Shown here one piece after another: positions 54,652 through 63,463 of a DNA stretch of 64,000 nt. The translations under genes and the position numbers were made by a program. This DNA comes from Natronomonas aquatica (GTDB lineage Archaea; Halobacteriota; Halobacteria; Halobacteriales; Haloarculaceae), in contig NZ_JAHLKM010000007.1 in assembly GCF_024449025.1 (NCBI RefSeq), forward strand, positions 64,405 through 128,404, read 5' to 3'. The first letter of the stretch is position 1. Each line of letters opens with the position of its first letter. A model generated the notes under the pieces. It saw only the letters and a list, made by a program, of their open reading frames with translations, did no database searches and was not told the origin of the DNA.

Positions 54652-57093
54652 ATGACGACCCCCGAGAACGCCGACGGTCCGACGGACGCCGAGACGACCT
54701 GTCGGCTCTGCGATCTCTCCACACCCCGGCCGCCGGTCACCGATCCGGACGTTGACGGCACGTTTTGCTGTCGCGGCTGTCTCGAGGTCCAGCGTTCGCT
54801 CGGCGATCTGGCTGAAAGCGAAACGGCGGCGGTTAAGGAGGCGATCGACGGACAGGGGACAGATCGGACGGCCGGCTCTGACGGATCCGACCGCGAGGGC
54901 GAATCCGCCTTCTTCGCCGTCGACGGGATGCACTGTACGACCTGTGAGGCGTTCATCGAGGGGCGGGCCGAAACCGACGATGGGATCCACGCCGTCGAGG
55001 CGAGTTACGCGACCGACACCGTCCGCGTCCGGTACGACCCCGACCGCCTCGACGAGGGAGAGATCCCCGAGTTGCTCTCGGGGTACGGCTACACCGCGAG
55101 CCGGCGCTCGGACGGCTCCCCCGCAAGCGACACCAGCGAGACCGCGAAGTTCCTCGTCGGCGGCGGACTCTTCGGGATGATGGTGATGGTATGGTACGCG
55201 CTGTTTCTGTATCCGACCTACTTCGGCTACGAACCGGTCGCGGACTTCGGGGGACTCGACGGGCTCTACGTCTTCGCGAACATCTGGGTCATGACCTCCT
55301 TCGTTTTGTTTTACACCGGCTGGCCGATCCTGCGTGGGGCGTACGTCAGCCTCCGGGCAGGGGTCCCGAACATGGACTTACTCGTCGCGCTCGCGGCGAC
55401 CAGCGCGTACGTCTACAGCACCCTGGCGATGGGCGTCGGACGGACCGACCTCTATTTCGACGTGACTGTCGCGATAATCCTCGTCGTAACAGGCGGCGGC
55501 TACTACGAGAGCAAGATCAAACAGCGCGCCGTCGGCCGGCTCTCGGAGCTGACCGAGAGCCGGATCGAGGACGCCCGGCTCGCGGAGACGGGCGAGACCG
55601 TCCCGGTCGACGCCGTCGAGCCGGGCGAGAGACTGCTCGTCCGTTCGGGCGAACGGGTCCCGCTCGACGGAACGGTGCAATCGGGGAGTGCAGCTGTCGA
55701 TGAGTCACTTGTCACCGGCGAATCCACGCCCGTGAGCAAGCGACCGGGCGATCTCGTCGCCGGCGGGACCGTCGTCACCGACGCCCCGCTGGAGATCGAA
55801 GTCGACGAAACGGCGACGAGTACGCTCGATCGGCTCGTCGAGTTGCTGTGGTCGATACAGAGTTCGACGCCGGGCGTCCAGCGGCTCGCCGACCGGCTGG
55901 CGACGGTGTTCGTCCCGCTCGTGATCGTCCTCGCGGCCGTCGTCGCCGGCTGGACGCTCCTGACGGGCGGTAGCCCGACGGCCGCCATGCTGATCGGTCT
56001 GACCGTTCTCATCGTCTCCTGTCCGTGTGCGCTCGGGCTCGCGACGCCGCTTGCGGTCGCCGCCGGCATCCGGACGGCGATCGAGCGCGGGATCATCGTG
56101 ACGACGGAGGCTGTCTTCGAGGACGCTCCGGAGATCGAAACTGTCGTCCTCGACAAGACCGGGACGCTGACTGAGGGCTCGATGTCCGTCGTCTCGGTCC
56201 ACGCCGACCGATCCGGAGAGGTACTTCGGCGGGCCGCCGCCGTCGAATCGCTCTCGGAACATCCGATCGCGGCCGCGATCGTCGAGTATGCGGACCGGGA
56301 CTCGATAGCGCGTCCCGAAGAGCCGGCGACTGACGGGGGCGTGACCCCGGTTGATCCCGGGGAGTTCGATCGGACGTCCCAGGGTGTCAGCGCGCCGGTC
56401 GACGGCCAGGAAACAGTGGTCGGACATCCGAACCTGCTCGAGGAGCGGGGGTTCGCGATCGACGACCGGTATCGAAACCGTATCGCTCGAATCAGGGCGA
56501 ACGGGGACGTCCCGGTCACGGTCGGCTGGGACGGACGGGTTCAGGGAGTCATCGCCGTCGGGGACACGCCCCGCCCTGAGTGGCGCGCCGCCGTCGAGAC
56601 GCTCTCGGCGGACCGCGCCGTGGTCGTGTTGACCGGCGACGAGGGGGCAGCCGCCGACCGGTTCCGGTCGGTCGAGGGCGTCTCGGAGGTCTTTGACGGT
56701 GTTCCGCCGGAGGCGAAAGCAGAGACGGTCCGGCGGCTCCGAACGCGCGGGGCTGTCGCGATGGTCGGAGACGGGAGCAACGACGCGCCGGCGCTGGCGG
56801 CGGCGGATCTCGGGATCGCGCTCGGAAGCGGTACCCAACTCGCCAGCGACGCTGCTGACGCCGTGATCGTCGACGACGACCTCCGGTCGGTCCCCGAGAC
56901 GTTCACTATCGCCGATCGGACCAACGGCCGCATCCGACAGAACCTCGGGTGGGCGTTCCTCTACAACGCGATCGCGATCCCGACCGCCGCGGCCGGCCTG
57001 TTGAACCCGCTTTTCGCCGCCGCCGCGATGGCGACCTCGAGTACGCTCGTCGTCGCCAACTCGGCGCGGTCGCTCGGACCGTTCGAGAGATAG
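54652..57093 (+). CDS. Copper-translocating P-type ATPase
   Basis: An 813-residue P1B ATPase. It has an N-terminal Cys-rich metal-binding part (CRLCDL, then FCCRGCLEV) and a heavy-metal domain with MHCTTCEAF (about 95-160). Eight membrane segments follow, with the CPC motif in SCPCALGLATP. The phosphorylation motif DKTGTLTEG, HP motif SEHPIAAAIV and hinge VGDGSNDAPAL are all present. The N-terminal layout is that of FixI/CcoI-like pumps that supply copper to oxidases. Next to cbaDBA this suggests delivery to the CuA/CuB centres, although copper detoxification is also possible. Confidence 0.92.
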   Translation: MTTPENADGPTDAETTCRLCDLSTPRPPVTDPDVDGTFCCRGCLEVQRSLGDLAESETAAVKEAIDGQGTDRTAGSDGSDREGESAFFAVDGMHCTTCEAFIEGRAETDDGIHAVEASYATDTVRVRYDPDRLDEGEIPELLSGYGYTASRRSDGSPASDTSETAKFLVGGGLFGMMVMVWYALFLYPTYFGYEPVADFGGLDGLYVFANIWVMTSFVLFYTGWPILRGAYVSLRAGVPNMDLLVALAATSAYVYSTLAMGVGRTDLYFDVTVAIILVVTGGGYYESKIKQRAVGRLSELTESRIEDARLAETGETVPVDAVEPGERLLVRSGERVPLDGTVQSGSAAVDESLVTGESTPVSKRPGDLVAGGTVVTDAPLEIEVDETATSTLDRLVELLWSIQSSTPGVQRLADRLATVFVPLVIVLAAVVAGWTLLTGGSPTAAMLIGLTVLIVSCPCALGLATPLAVAAGIRTAIERGIIVTTEAVFEDAPEIETVVLDKTGTLTEGSMSVVSVHADRSGEVLRRAAAVESLSEHPIAAAIVEYADRDSIARPEEPATDGGVTPVDPGEFDRTSQGVSAPVDGQETVVGHPNLLEERGFAIDDRYRNRIARIRANGDVPVTVGWDGRVQGVIAVGDTPRPEWRAAVETLSADRAVVVLTGDEGAAADRFRSVEGVSEVFDGVPPEAKAETVRRLRTRGAVAMVGDGSNDAPALAAADLGIALGSGTQLASDAADAVIVDDDLRSVPETFTIADRTNGRIRQNLGWAFLYNAIAIPTAAAGLLNPLFAAAAMATSSTLVVANSARSLGPFER

Positions 57094-57240
57094 TGCGGCG
57101 CCCCCGGGATCGAAACCGTCGCTGGCGGATTATCGTAACCATCGCAACTGTTTATACATCGATCGGACTGCAGTCACGCGACCGAGTGTGCATCGGCTTC
57201 CGATCGCTGTTGTAACGAAGGAACCGGCGTCTACCGCACG

Positions 57241-57600
57241 TTAGGTCCGGAAGGACTCACCACAGCCGCACTCGCTTTCGACGTTGGGGTTCTCGACGTC
57301 GAACCCCTTGCCCTGGAGTCCTCCCTCGAAATGCAGCACCGAACCGTTGATGTATTTCTGGCTCGCCGGATCGACGAAGACTCGCAGCCCGTGGTGTTCG
57401 GTCACGGCGTCGTCGTCCTCGGGCTCGACGTCGAACCGGAGTCCATACGAGAGTCCGGCACAGCCGCCCTGCTGGACGAACAGCCGGAGTCCGGCCTCGT
57501 CGGTGTCGTATCCCTCGTTTTCGATCAGCGAGAGGGCTTGCTCGGCGGCGTCCTCGGTCACCTGTACCGGCTTGTCGGACGCTTCGACGCTCTGGCTCAT
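57241..57600 (-). CDS. HesB/IscA family Fe-S cluster assembly protein
   Basis: A 119-residue A-type carrier. The three conserved cysteines lie in VQQGGCAGLSYGLR and the C-terminal CGCGESF. It donates Fe-S clusters to apo-proteins. The ATG at 57600 (MSQSVEASDKPVQVTEDAAE) is chosen over a GTG two codons upstream. The gap before the ATPase stop holds no gene. Confidence 0.93.
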   Translation of the reverse strand: MSQSVEASDKPVQVTEDAAEQALSLIENEGYDTDEAGLRLFVQQGGCAGLSYGLRFDVEPEDDDAVTEHHGLRVFVDPASQKYINGSVLHFEGGLQGKGFDVENPNVESECGCGESFRT

Positions 57601-57752
57601 ACTCACCTATACCGTGGCCATCTCAATAACCCTGACGCCTCCATAACCGTTCCGTCCGCGCTCGCTCCGTTTTTGCCTCCGTTCCGTCCGTTCCGGGCGG
57701 ATCGGGGTGCCACAACCGTTTTATCCGTTCTTTACCTATATACGGTTGACTT

Positions 57753-58022
57753 ATGAACAAACACTTCGAGGACGCCAAGTACTACCTGAAACGTGCCGGA
57801 GAGACGGCGAAGGCCGGGGTTTCGGAGGAACTTTCCCCCGTTCGGGAGCGAGTCGACGATCTCATCGACCGGGAGGAAGAGGAACCCGAACCCGGCCGGT
57901 TCGACGAGGTCCGCGAGGAACTCAAAACACTCCAGGAGAAAGCCGAAGGCGAGACCCACGAGGCGATTGCGGACGCCCGCGAACGGATCGACCGTTACCG
58001 GAGCGACCGGGCCGACGAATAG
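57753..58022 (+). CDS. Small helical haloarchaeal protein (DUF7553-like)
   Basis: An 89-residue, highly charged protein made of helices: FEDAKYYLKRAGETAKAG, LSPVRERVDDLIDREEEE and EELKTLQEKAEGETHEAIAD. It resembles small conserved haloarchaeal proteins of unknown function, tentatively DUF7553. A TATA-like run (tttatcc, about 57719-57725) lies near -30. It is the last gene before tRNA-Val. Confidence 0.7.
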   Translation: MNKHFEDAKYYLKRAGETAKAGVSEELSPVRERVDDLIDREEEEPEPGRFDEVREELKTLQEKAEGETHEAIADARERIDRYRSDRADE

Positions 58023-58065
58023 CTTGAAAAGGGTTAAGTCCGGGGCGGCGATACCCTCGAACCGC

Positions 58066-58140
58066 GGGTCGGTGGTCTAGGCCGGTTATGACACCGCCTT
58101 CACACGGCGGAAGTCGGCGGTTCAAATCCGCCCCGACCCA
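58066..58140 (+). tRNA. tRNA-Val (CAC)
   Basis: A 75-base tRNA. The acceptor stem GGGTCGG pairs with CCGACCC, with A as discriminator at 58140. The anticodon loop TTCACAC sits between CCGCC and GGCGG, and the T loop is GTTCAAATC. CCA is not encoded. It marks the edge of the AT-rich island. Confidence 0.95.
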
Positions 58141-58532
58141 TGAAGACCCTTCGGGTCTTTTCAGGAGTCCAAGCCCGCGTAGTCATGCGATTATGTTCCG
58201 ATTGTCTCATTGGATTGAAACGGCGGATTCACGCCACCGTTCACGTCTTGCGATTCATAATGCAGTAGCCGCTATAGTCTGATAAAGCTGTGGTCAAAGC
58301 GATAAGCTTGTAGATCTCGTATTGTAGCGAAGGCCAGATAGATTTGAACGTTGTACTAAGAGTAGCGTAACGGATGCCGGAAGATCTGAGCGAAAGTATG
58401 TTCGTTGAACGGCGATCGGCTGGAGGAGGTCACAGCTGGTAGAGTTGATATGACCCACAAGATTATGGAGAAACATTCGATAAAGCGACAAAGAACGGGC
58501 AGATGGGGACGTGAAAGCTATCTAAGAAATGT
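58141..58532. other. Gene-free junction after tRNA-Val
   Basis: Apart from the hairpin at its start, these about 390 bases hold no convincing gene. The composition falls in GC compared with the core genome on the left. No integrase fragment and no second copy of the tRNA 3' end are visible here. Confidence 0.5.
58143..58161 (+). terminator. Hairpin after tRNA-Val
   Basis: Arms AAGACCC and GGGTCTT with loop TTC start three bases after the tRNA and are followed by further T residues. It could end tRNA transcription. Confidence 0.5.
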
Positions 58533-59570
58533 TTAAATTACATACTCTTCCATCTCTCTAAAACTTGTTTCAAACAAAAATTTACTCAATTCTTCTTGAT
58601 AATTGCTTTCATTCAATAATATAACATTGGAAGAGTCTGCTAACCGTTGTAAATTATCATATTGTTCTTCAGAAAGACCCTTAACGACCGTTATGAGATT
58701 TAAGTCAGCCTGTTCTGCATATTCTTTCGGCTTACGAATGAGTTCGGAACGTAGTTCTCCCGAATCTTTATTCATCGCGGGAGCCTCTGCAACCTCTTCA
58801 TTATCATCTTGCAGATAGTCCTTTACTTCAATTGCATAATTTGAACTAAAGCCGCCGAGAGGCAGAGCTACGACGTCAAAATCTGGATTATCTCCTACAT
58901 CAACTTCAATACGAATGTTTGGGAGAGCCACTCCCGTAAATTCTCTTACAGCTTCGAATACCTCTTCTTCAAAATCGTTTTTCTGAACGTCTTGATGCCA
59001 CCCTTCCAGATTTGAATTTTGATTAACTTTCCTATTAAAATAGTCATGAACAATCTCACCACCATGTTCTAATTCTTTGATAGTAGCATAATCTCCGACG
59101 TAAGTGCTAATCTCTTGAGTTTCGTTTGCAAAAAATCCAAGAAAGGATTCTCCGTCATCAGAATCTTTTGACAGTACGCTTATTCGAAGTTCTTTTGAAC
59201 GCTCGTCTGGATGTCTATATCTGTGAGAATCTTCTCCTAAGAGGAATAGAAGGACTGGATTCTCGGTTCGATCCCCTGTGTATTTGGTGGTTGTAATATC
59301 CTCTGATCCGGGAGGCCTACCTCTAACCCCAACACTTACGCGTTCATTTGGAAACAGTACATCTTGAGCGATAGTTGAAACTGGTTCACCAAATTCTTCC
59401 AATTCTTTAGAAATCTGCTCTTTTTGTTCTCGGACCAACTCACGAACTTTCTCGTTAAACTGTCCAACTGGACTTATTTTTTGGAAATCTTCTTGGTTCT
59501 TTTCTATTACTCTTGAATAAAAGAAATCTGTGGGGACCTGTTCTGCGTGTCTCCCTGTTGTAGGAGCCAT
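58533..59570 (-). CDS. Putative PD-(D/E)XK nuclease
   Basis: A 345-residue protein of AT-rich coding sequence. The C-terminal half has a restriction-endonuclease-like core. An initial helix with conserved acids (NDFEEEVFEAVREFTG) precedes the motif NPDFDV, then IEVKDY, so Asp 230, Glu 248 and Lys 250 could form the PD-(D/E)XK site. A last strand-helix part includes LNLITVVKGLSEEQYDNLQR and NVILLNE. The N-terminal about 190 residues, with QKEQISKELEEFGEP, match nothing I recognise. The ATG at 59570 follows an 18-base palindrome; ATGs at 59591/59594 lie within it. It is divergent from the coiled-coil membrane protein. A defence role is likely but unproven. Confidence 0.65.
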   Translation of the reverse strand: MAPTTGRHAEQVPTDFFYSRVIEKNQEDFQKISPVGQFNEKVRELVREQKEQISKELEEFGEPVSTIAQDVLFPNERVSVGVRGRPPGSEDITTTKYTGDRTENPVLLFLLGEDSHRYRHPDERSKELRISVLSKDSDDGESFLGFFANETQEISTYVGDYATIKELEHGGEIVHDYFNRKVNQNSNLEGWHQDVQKNDFEEEVFEAVREFTGVALPNIRIEVDVGDNPDFDVVALPLGGFSSNYAIEVKDYLQDDNEEVAEAPAMNKDSGELRSELIRKPKEYAEQADLNLITVVKGLSEEQYDNLQRLADSSNVILLNESNYQEELSKFLFETSFREMEEYVI

Positions 59571-59578
59571 TTTGATAT

Positions 59579-59596
59579 GATTGATGTGCATCAATC
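59579..59596. promoter_or_regulatory. 18-base palindrome before the nuclease gene
   Basis: GATTGATG and CATCAATC arms are separated by TG, nine bases before the ATG at 59570. It is placed between the likely TATA (cttataaata on the minus strand, about 59632-59641) and the start, as expected for a repressor site. Confidence 0.6.
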
Positions 59597-59706
59597 GGTG
59601 TATTGTTGCGGTCTTGTATTAGATTTTTTCTATTTATAAGATATTTTATATTATAGATTCAATTTATTCGAAGGCCTTTCTGACTGTACCCACCAAGACA
59701 GGAGAG

Positions 59707-59716
59707 TTATATTATA
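59707..59716 (+). promoter_or_regulatory. TATA box of the coiled-coil membrane gene
   Basis: The run ttatattata is centred about 27 bases before the ATG at 59739, the usual spacing for a leaderless haloarchaeal transcript. Confidence 0.6.
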
Positions 59717-59738
59717 GGAGCAAATTAGGCTTTCCAAT

Positions 59739-60221
59739 ATGAGCAGGGAATTGGAGAACGCGGCACGCCGAATTATTCCTTTACCGAATAACAATATTGA
59801 CGAAGGGATGTTGGAATACGCGAAATTGATTATCGAAACACGCAGACGGCTATCAGAGCTTAGAAATGAAGTCTCCGAAATTGAGCTATCTATTACAGGA
59901 TACAATACCCAATCGGAACTCAACAATTTAGAACAAAGATATCAGCGGCTCAATGAGGATATAGAGAATCTTCACGAAGCGATGATAACACAAAATCTGA
60001 GTTCTCTTGAACAGATAAATTCTACCAGCAATACCGCACATAATCAGCTTTTAACGTCTATCGAAAGTGGAGATATTCCGATGGAAATAGAACGATTGGA
60101 ACAGTCTCTAATGATGATCGGGCAACAAATAAACTCTAAAACAATCGCCGCCAATTCGAGAATGGGAATCACTATCTCGTTAGTTGCGACAGGTATTGCG
60201 GTGTTATCAATATTGGTTTAA
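59739..60221 (+). CDS. Coiled-coil protein with C-terminal membrane anchor
   Basis: A 160-residue protein. The first part (MSRELENAARRIIPLPNNN) precedes a long coiled coil (about 30-130, with regular Leu/Ile spacing such as ETRRRLSELRNEVSEIELSI). A single C-terminal hydrophobic helix (MGITISLVATGIAVLSILV) ends the protein, so it is probably a tail-anchored protein with its bulk in the cytoplasm. Codon use is AT-rich and unlike the core genome, suggesting horizontal transfer. It is divergent from the nuclease. No family is recognised; it could be a membrane sensor or effector of a defence pair. Confidence 0.65.
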   Translation: MSRELENAARRIIPLPNNNIDEGMLEYAKLIIETRRRLSELRNEVSEIELSITGYNTQSELNNLEQRYQRLNEDIENLHEAMITQNLSSLEQINSTSNTAHNQLLTSIESGDIPMEIERLEQSLMMIGQQINSKTIAANSRMGITISLVATGIAVLSILV

Positions 60222-60884
60222 TATTTAAATTCCCCTCCGTGTTATTAACCAATTTCTCGCTTCGATAATTCGTTGAGCTATCCCCCGTTCAAGCTTGACC
60301 GTGTTCCACCACAGAAACCGGAGCCAAATCTGAGTCGGCAAATAGACCTAATATTTCCATCGCAAACCCTCCCTTCGAGATTCAAATATTGGGAGCTAAA
60401 ATCGGATCTATATCTATAGTATAGAAATTCTATAATAACATAATCGCATCTTCACACGGCGATTTTTATAAATATTATCAGTACATAGTAACTATTAAAC
60501 ATCAGCCAGCCATACGCTATAACAAGTAGATCCCATCTAACGGAAGGAGCTATCTATTGGGTAGTTCCACGCTGAACCTCACTTAGGCCGAGGAAGTGGG
60601 GATAGGAGCCGGGGTTTTCTAATGGCCGTATTTGCAGTTTTATATTGCATATTTAGATCTTGGTTAAAGTTCGATATTAAAACTGAATATCAGTAGCGAT
60701 AAGGTCGCTGTGTAGACGAGTTCTGGATAAATATCTGAAACAATAGTATCTAACTTTTGTCTATCCTGTATTGTTCGCTAAGGAACTCTACAGAACTAAG
60801 CTAAATCTGCTCTCCTTTGCCCGTTGTCAGTCTCTCACCCTTATCGCGATCTATATTCAGTTTTCTGGCATAGGCTTCATCCCT
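60222..60884. other. AT-rich gene-free region
   Basis: About 660 bases without a credible gene. AT-rich runs (about 60400-60500 and 60630-60700) alternate with short GC-rich, partly self-complementary stretches (around 60575-60615). A small RNA is possible but not supported. Confidence 0.5.
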
Positions 60885-61856
60885 TCATTTCGACTGGAAC
60901 GATGATCCTGTATCGAAGCTCGTCAGATCATCAATCCGTTGCTCCAGCTCTTCGATTTCTTTCTGAAGTTCGTCCGTCTCTTCATTTGTCGCGGCGAGGC
61001 GATCCTTCAGTCCCTGAAGTCGGGTTTCCTTCTCTTCTTCATCGACATCGGCTTTCCGAACGTATGCACTCTCTTCGATCTCATATAGATCAGATTCAGC
61101 GAGTTCCGTTACTTCAAGCGCTTCATCCACCTTGCTGGTATCCACGCTGGTCACACGCTCACGATCAATTCCTTCTGCTTCCAACTTCTGAATGACTTCA
61201 TCTTCATTTCGAAGCGAACGGTTCCGACGTGATGTTCTCTGAACTGAGCCATACTGACCTGAAACAGGCTGGTCGTGGTGTAGACGGTCAAGCAGAACAC
61301 TCCGAACGTCTTGTCGGAGATCGTTCGCGTCCCGTTGGACATCTGAAAGAAGTGTATAGAGATTCACCAAGACCGGAGTATCCATCCCTTCGAGATCTGT
61401 CGGATCATACCTCTCAAGGGCATCGATCAACAGAAGCGCGTCAGCATAGACCGGAATATCGGGTTCCTCTCGTTCGCCCTTATCGGTGTCTACCTCGTGG
61501 GCGTCAACCAACGGTGAACTGGTCGGTGTCTCACTTTCGGTCAGCGTACCCTCTCGATCATCGATCTCGAACCGTGGATGGAGACTCAGAACCGTCGCAT
61601 AGGGTTCGGCGTCCGGTGGGAGTCGGTCAAGATCAAACTCTCCACGGCTTTCCTCAACGCGTTGAAAGAGTGTCTCGAACTGTTCACGCTGAAGCGGAGT
61701 AGTTCCGTCCTTGTTTCGATATTCGATCAAAACCCGATATTCCTGTACGTCCCTAATCCGGAATGGTTCTCGGGACAGAGGCGTGAGTAGGGTTGCATCA
61801 GAGGGAAGCTCTTCGGCGTTATCGAGGATATTGTGCCATGTCGCGCTGAACGGCAT
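60885..61856 (-). CDS. Unknown coiled-coil protein divergent from type I hsdM
   Basis: A 323-residue protein starting MPFSATWHNILDNAEELPSD. The N-terminal about 90 residues include TLLTPLSREPFRIRDVQEYR and PLQREQFETLFQRVEE and look like a conserved compact domain. A less conserved middle follows, and the C-terminus is a coiled coil (NEETDELQKEIEELEQRIDD). The ATG at 61856 is preferred because a TATA box at 61897-61903 would start the RNA near 61875; ATGs at 61880/61883 are alternatives. The position opposite hsdM suggests an accessory role in the restriction system. I do not recognise a function. Confidence 0.65.
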   Translation of the reverse strand: MPFSATWHNILDNAEELPSDATLLTPLSREPFRIRDVQEYRVLIEYRNKDGTTPLQREQFETLFQRVEESRGEFDLDRLPPDAEPYATVLSLHPRFEIDDREGTLTESETPTSSPLVDAHEVDTDKGEREEPDIPVYADALLLIDALERYDPTDLEGMDTPVLVNLYTLLSDVQRDANDLRQDVRSVLLDRLHHDQPVSGQYGSVQRTSRRNRSLRNEDEVIQKLEAEGIDRERVTSVDTSKVDEALEVTELAESDLYEIEESAYVRKADVDEEEKETRLQGLKDRLAATNEETDELQKEIEELEQRIDDLTSFDTGSSFQSK

Positions 61857-61910
61857 ATCCTGTTCTTTCTCTGGATGCATCAAAAGCCCCCGGGCGAATT
61901 ATAGCGATAA

Positions 61911-61930
61911 CTCTGCGTCTCACCGCAGAG
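61911..61930. promoter_or_regulatory. Inverted repeat between divergent promoters
   Basis: Arms CTCTGCG and CGCAGAG are separated by six bases. The repeat lies between a minus-strand TATA (61897-61903) and a plus-strand TATA-like run (catatcata, 61931-61939), an ideal place for one regulator to control both genes. Confidence 0.55.
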
Positions 61931-61954
61931 CATATCATACCGGCGCAAAACAGT

Positions 61955-63463
61955 ATGCATATGCCACTCTCTTTGAACGACCTCGAAAATCATCTGTTCA
62001 AGTGTGCCGATATAATTCGGGATGCCGTTGACCCGACTGACTACAAGGAATACATCCTCCCACTCGTCTACTACAAATCAATCTCCGACGAGTTTGAGAA
62101 GCAGTACGAACAGAACGTTGAGGAGTACGGTGAGGATTTCGCACGGCGAAAGAATCTCTATGATATTCCTGTCGTTCCTGAAGGCTACCTATGGGATGAT
62201 CTTCGAGCTGTCAGCGACAACGTAGATCAATCCCTTAACGAAGCCTTTGACGCACTTGTAGAAGAAAATTCAGAATTGACCGGAGTATTTCTCGCAGATT
62301 ACATCGATGCCGATGCACTCGATGACGACCGGCTCGGAAAACTCGTTGAACATCTCACGACATACGACCTCGACCGAGACAGCGTCCCTCCGGACATGCT
62401 CGGAGAGGCGTATATGGACTTGGTTCGTCACTTTGCGGAGGAGGAGGGAAAGTCTGGCGGGCAGTTCTTCACGCCCCCACACATCGTGAATCTCTGCGTT
62501 CGGCTTGTCGATGAGTTTGACGACGGAATGACCTTCCACGACCCGACAGTTGGTTCTGGTGGGATGCTCATTGAGGCCGCTCGCTACTACCGCGAGGAGC
62601 AGGGCGGCGACCCGACGAAGATGACCTTCACCGGACAGGAGGTGAACCCCGATATTGCCGCGATTGCGAAGATGAATCTCTCCATTCACGGATTGGAAGG
62701 GGAGATTGAGCGCGAGGATTCTCTCTCAACCCCCGCGTTCACCGACGAGGAGGACAGCGAACTCACGCGCTTCGACCGCGTCCTCGCAAATTTCCCGTTC
62801 TCGGCTGATTGGGCGAAAGACGACCTCCAAGACGACCCGTATGGGCGCTTCGACTGGCACGAGAAACTCCCGCGTGCCGACCGTGGCGACTACGCCTTTA
62901 TTATGCATATGGCGAAGCAACTCAAGCGTCCCGAGCGCGATGGGGCGGGGGGCAAGGCCGCTATTGTCATTCCCCATGGTGTGCTGTTCCGCAAGCACGA
63001 GTCGCGCTATCGAGAGTTCATGCTTGAGGAGGATATGGTGGAGGCTATCGTCGGGCTTCCCGAGAACCTGTTCCAGAACAACTCGATTCCCTCCGCCGTC
63101 CTTGTGTTGAATACGGACAAGCCCGCCGAACGTGAGGGCGAAGTGCAATTCATCCACGCCGCTGACGAAGATTTCTATCGTGACGAATCGAACCAGAATG
63201 TTCTCACCAAGGATGGACTCGACCAGATCATTGAGAACTTCCGCGAGTGGGCGACCGAGGAGCGTGTGAGTAGAACAGTATCGCTTGATGAGATTCGAGA
63301 GAACGACTACAATCTCAACATCGCGCTCTACGTCGATACTACTGAGCCGGAGGAGGATATTGACGTGGCGGAAGAACTGACAAAGTTACGCGAGTTGCAG
63401 GCAGAGCGTGACGAGATAGAAGCCACAATGAACGAGCATATCGGGGCGTTGAATTATGAGTGA
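61955..63463 (+). CDS. hsdM: Type I restriction-modification system methylase subunit
   Basis: A 502-residue N6-adenine methyltransferase (500 if started at the second ATG, 61961). The N-terminal helical domain starts LNDLENHLFKCADIIRDAVD. The SAM motif I is in FHDPTVGSGGMLIEA, preceded by GGQFFTPPHIVNLC. Motif IV reads LANFPFSADW rather than the usual NPPF. The C-terminal part (VAEELTKLRELQAERDEIEA) is the coil that binds HsdS. With HsdS it methylates a bipartite site. hsdS overlaps its end by eight bases. The hsdR gene is not in the window. Confidence 0.95.
   Translation: MHMPLSLNDLENHLFKCADIIRDAVDPTDYKEYILPLVYYKSISDEFEKQYEQNVEEYGEDFARRKNLYDIPVVPEGYLWDDLRAVSDNVDQSLNEAFDALVEENSELTGVFLADYIDADALDDDRLGKLVEHLTTYDLDRDSVPPDMLGEAYMDLVRHFAEEEGKSGGQFFTPPHIVNLCVRLVDEFDDGMTFHDPTVGSGGMLIEAARYYREEQGGDPTKMTFTGQEVNPDIAAIAKMNLSIHGLEGEIEREDSLSTPAFTDEEDSELTRFDRVLANFPFSADWAKDDLQDDPYGRFDWHEKLPRADRGDYAFIMHMAKQLKRPERDGAGGKAAIVIPHGVLFRKHESRYREFMLEEDMVEAIVGLPENLFQNNSIPSAVLVLNTDKPAEREGEVQFIHAADEDFYRDESNQNVLTKDGLDQIIENFREWATEERVSRTVSLDEIRENDYNLNIALYVDTTEPEEDIDVAEELTKLRELQAERDEIEATMNEHIGALNYE

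Noticed and set aside
58088..58282. 64-residue frame starting inside tRNA-Val
   Set aside because: It begins within the tRNA and has no recognisable integrase or other motif.
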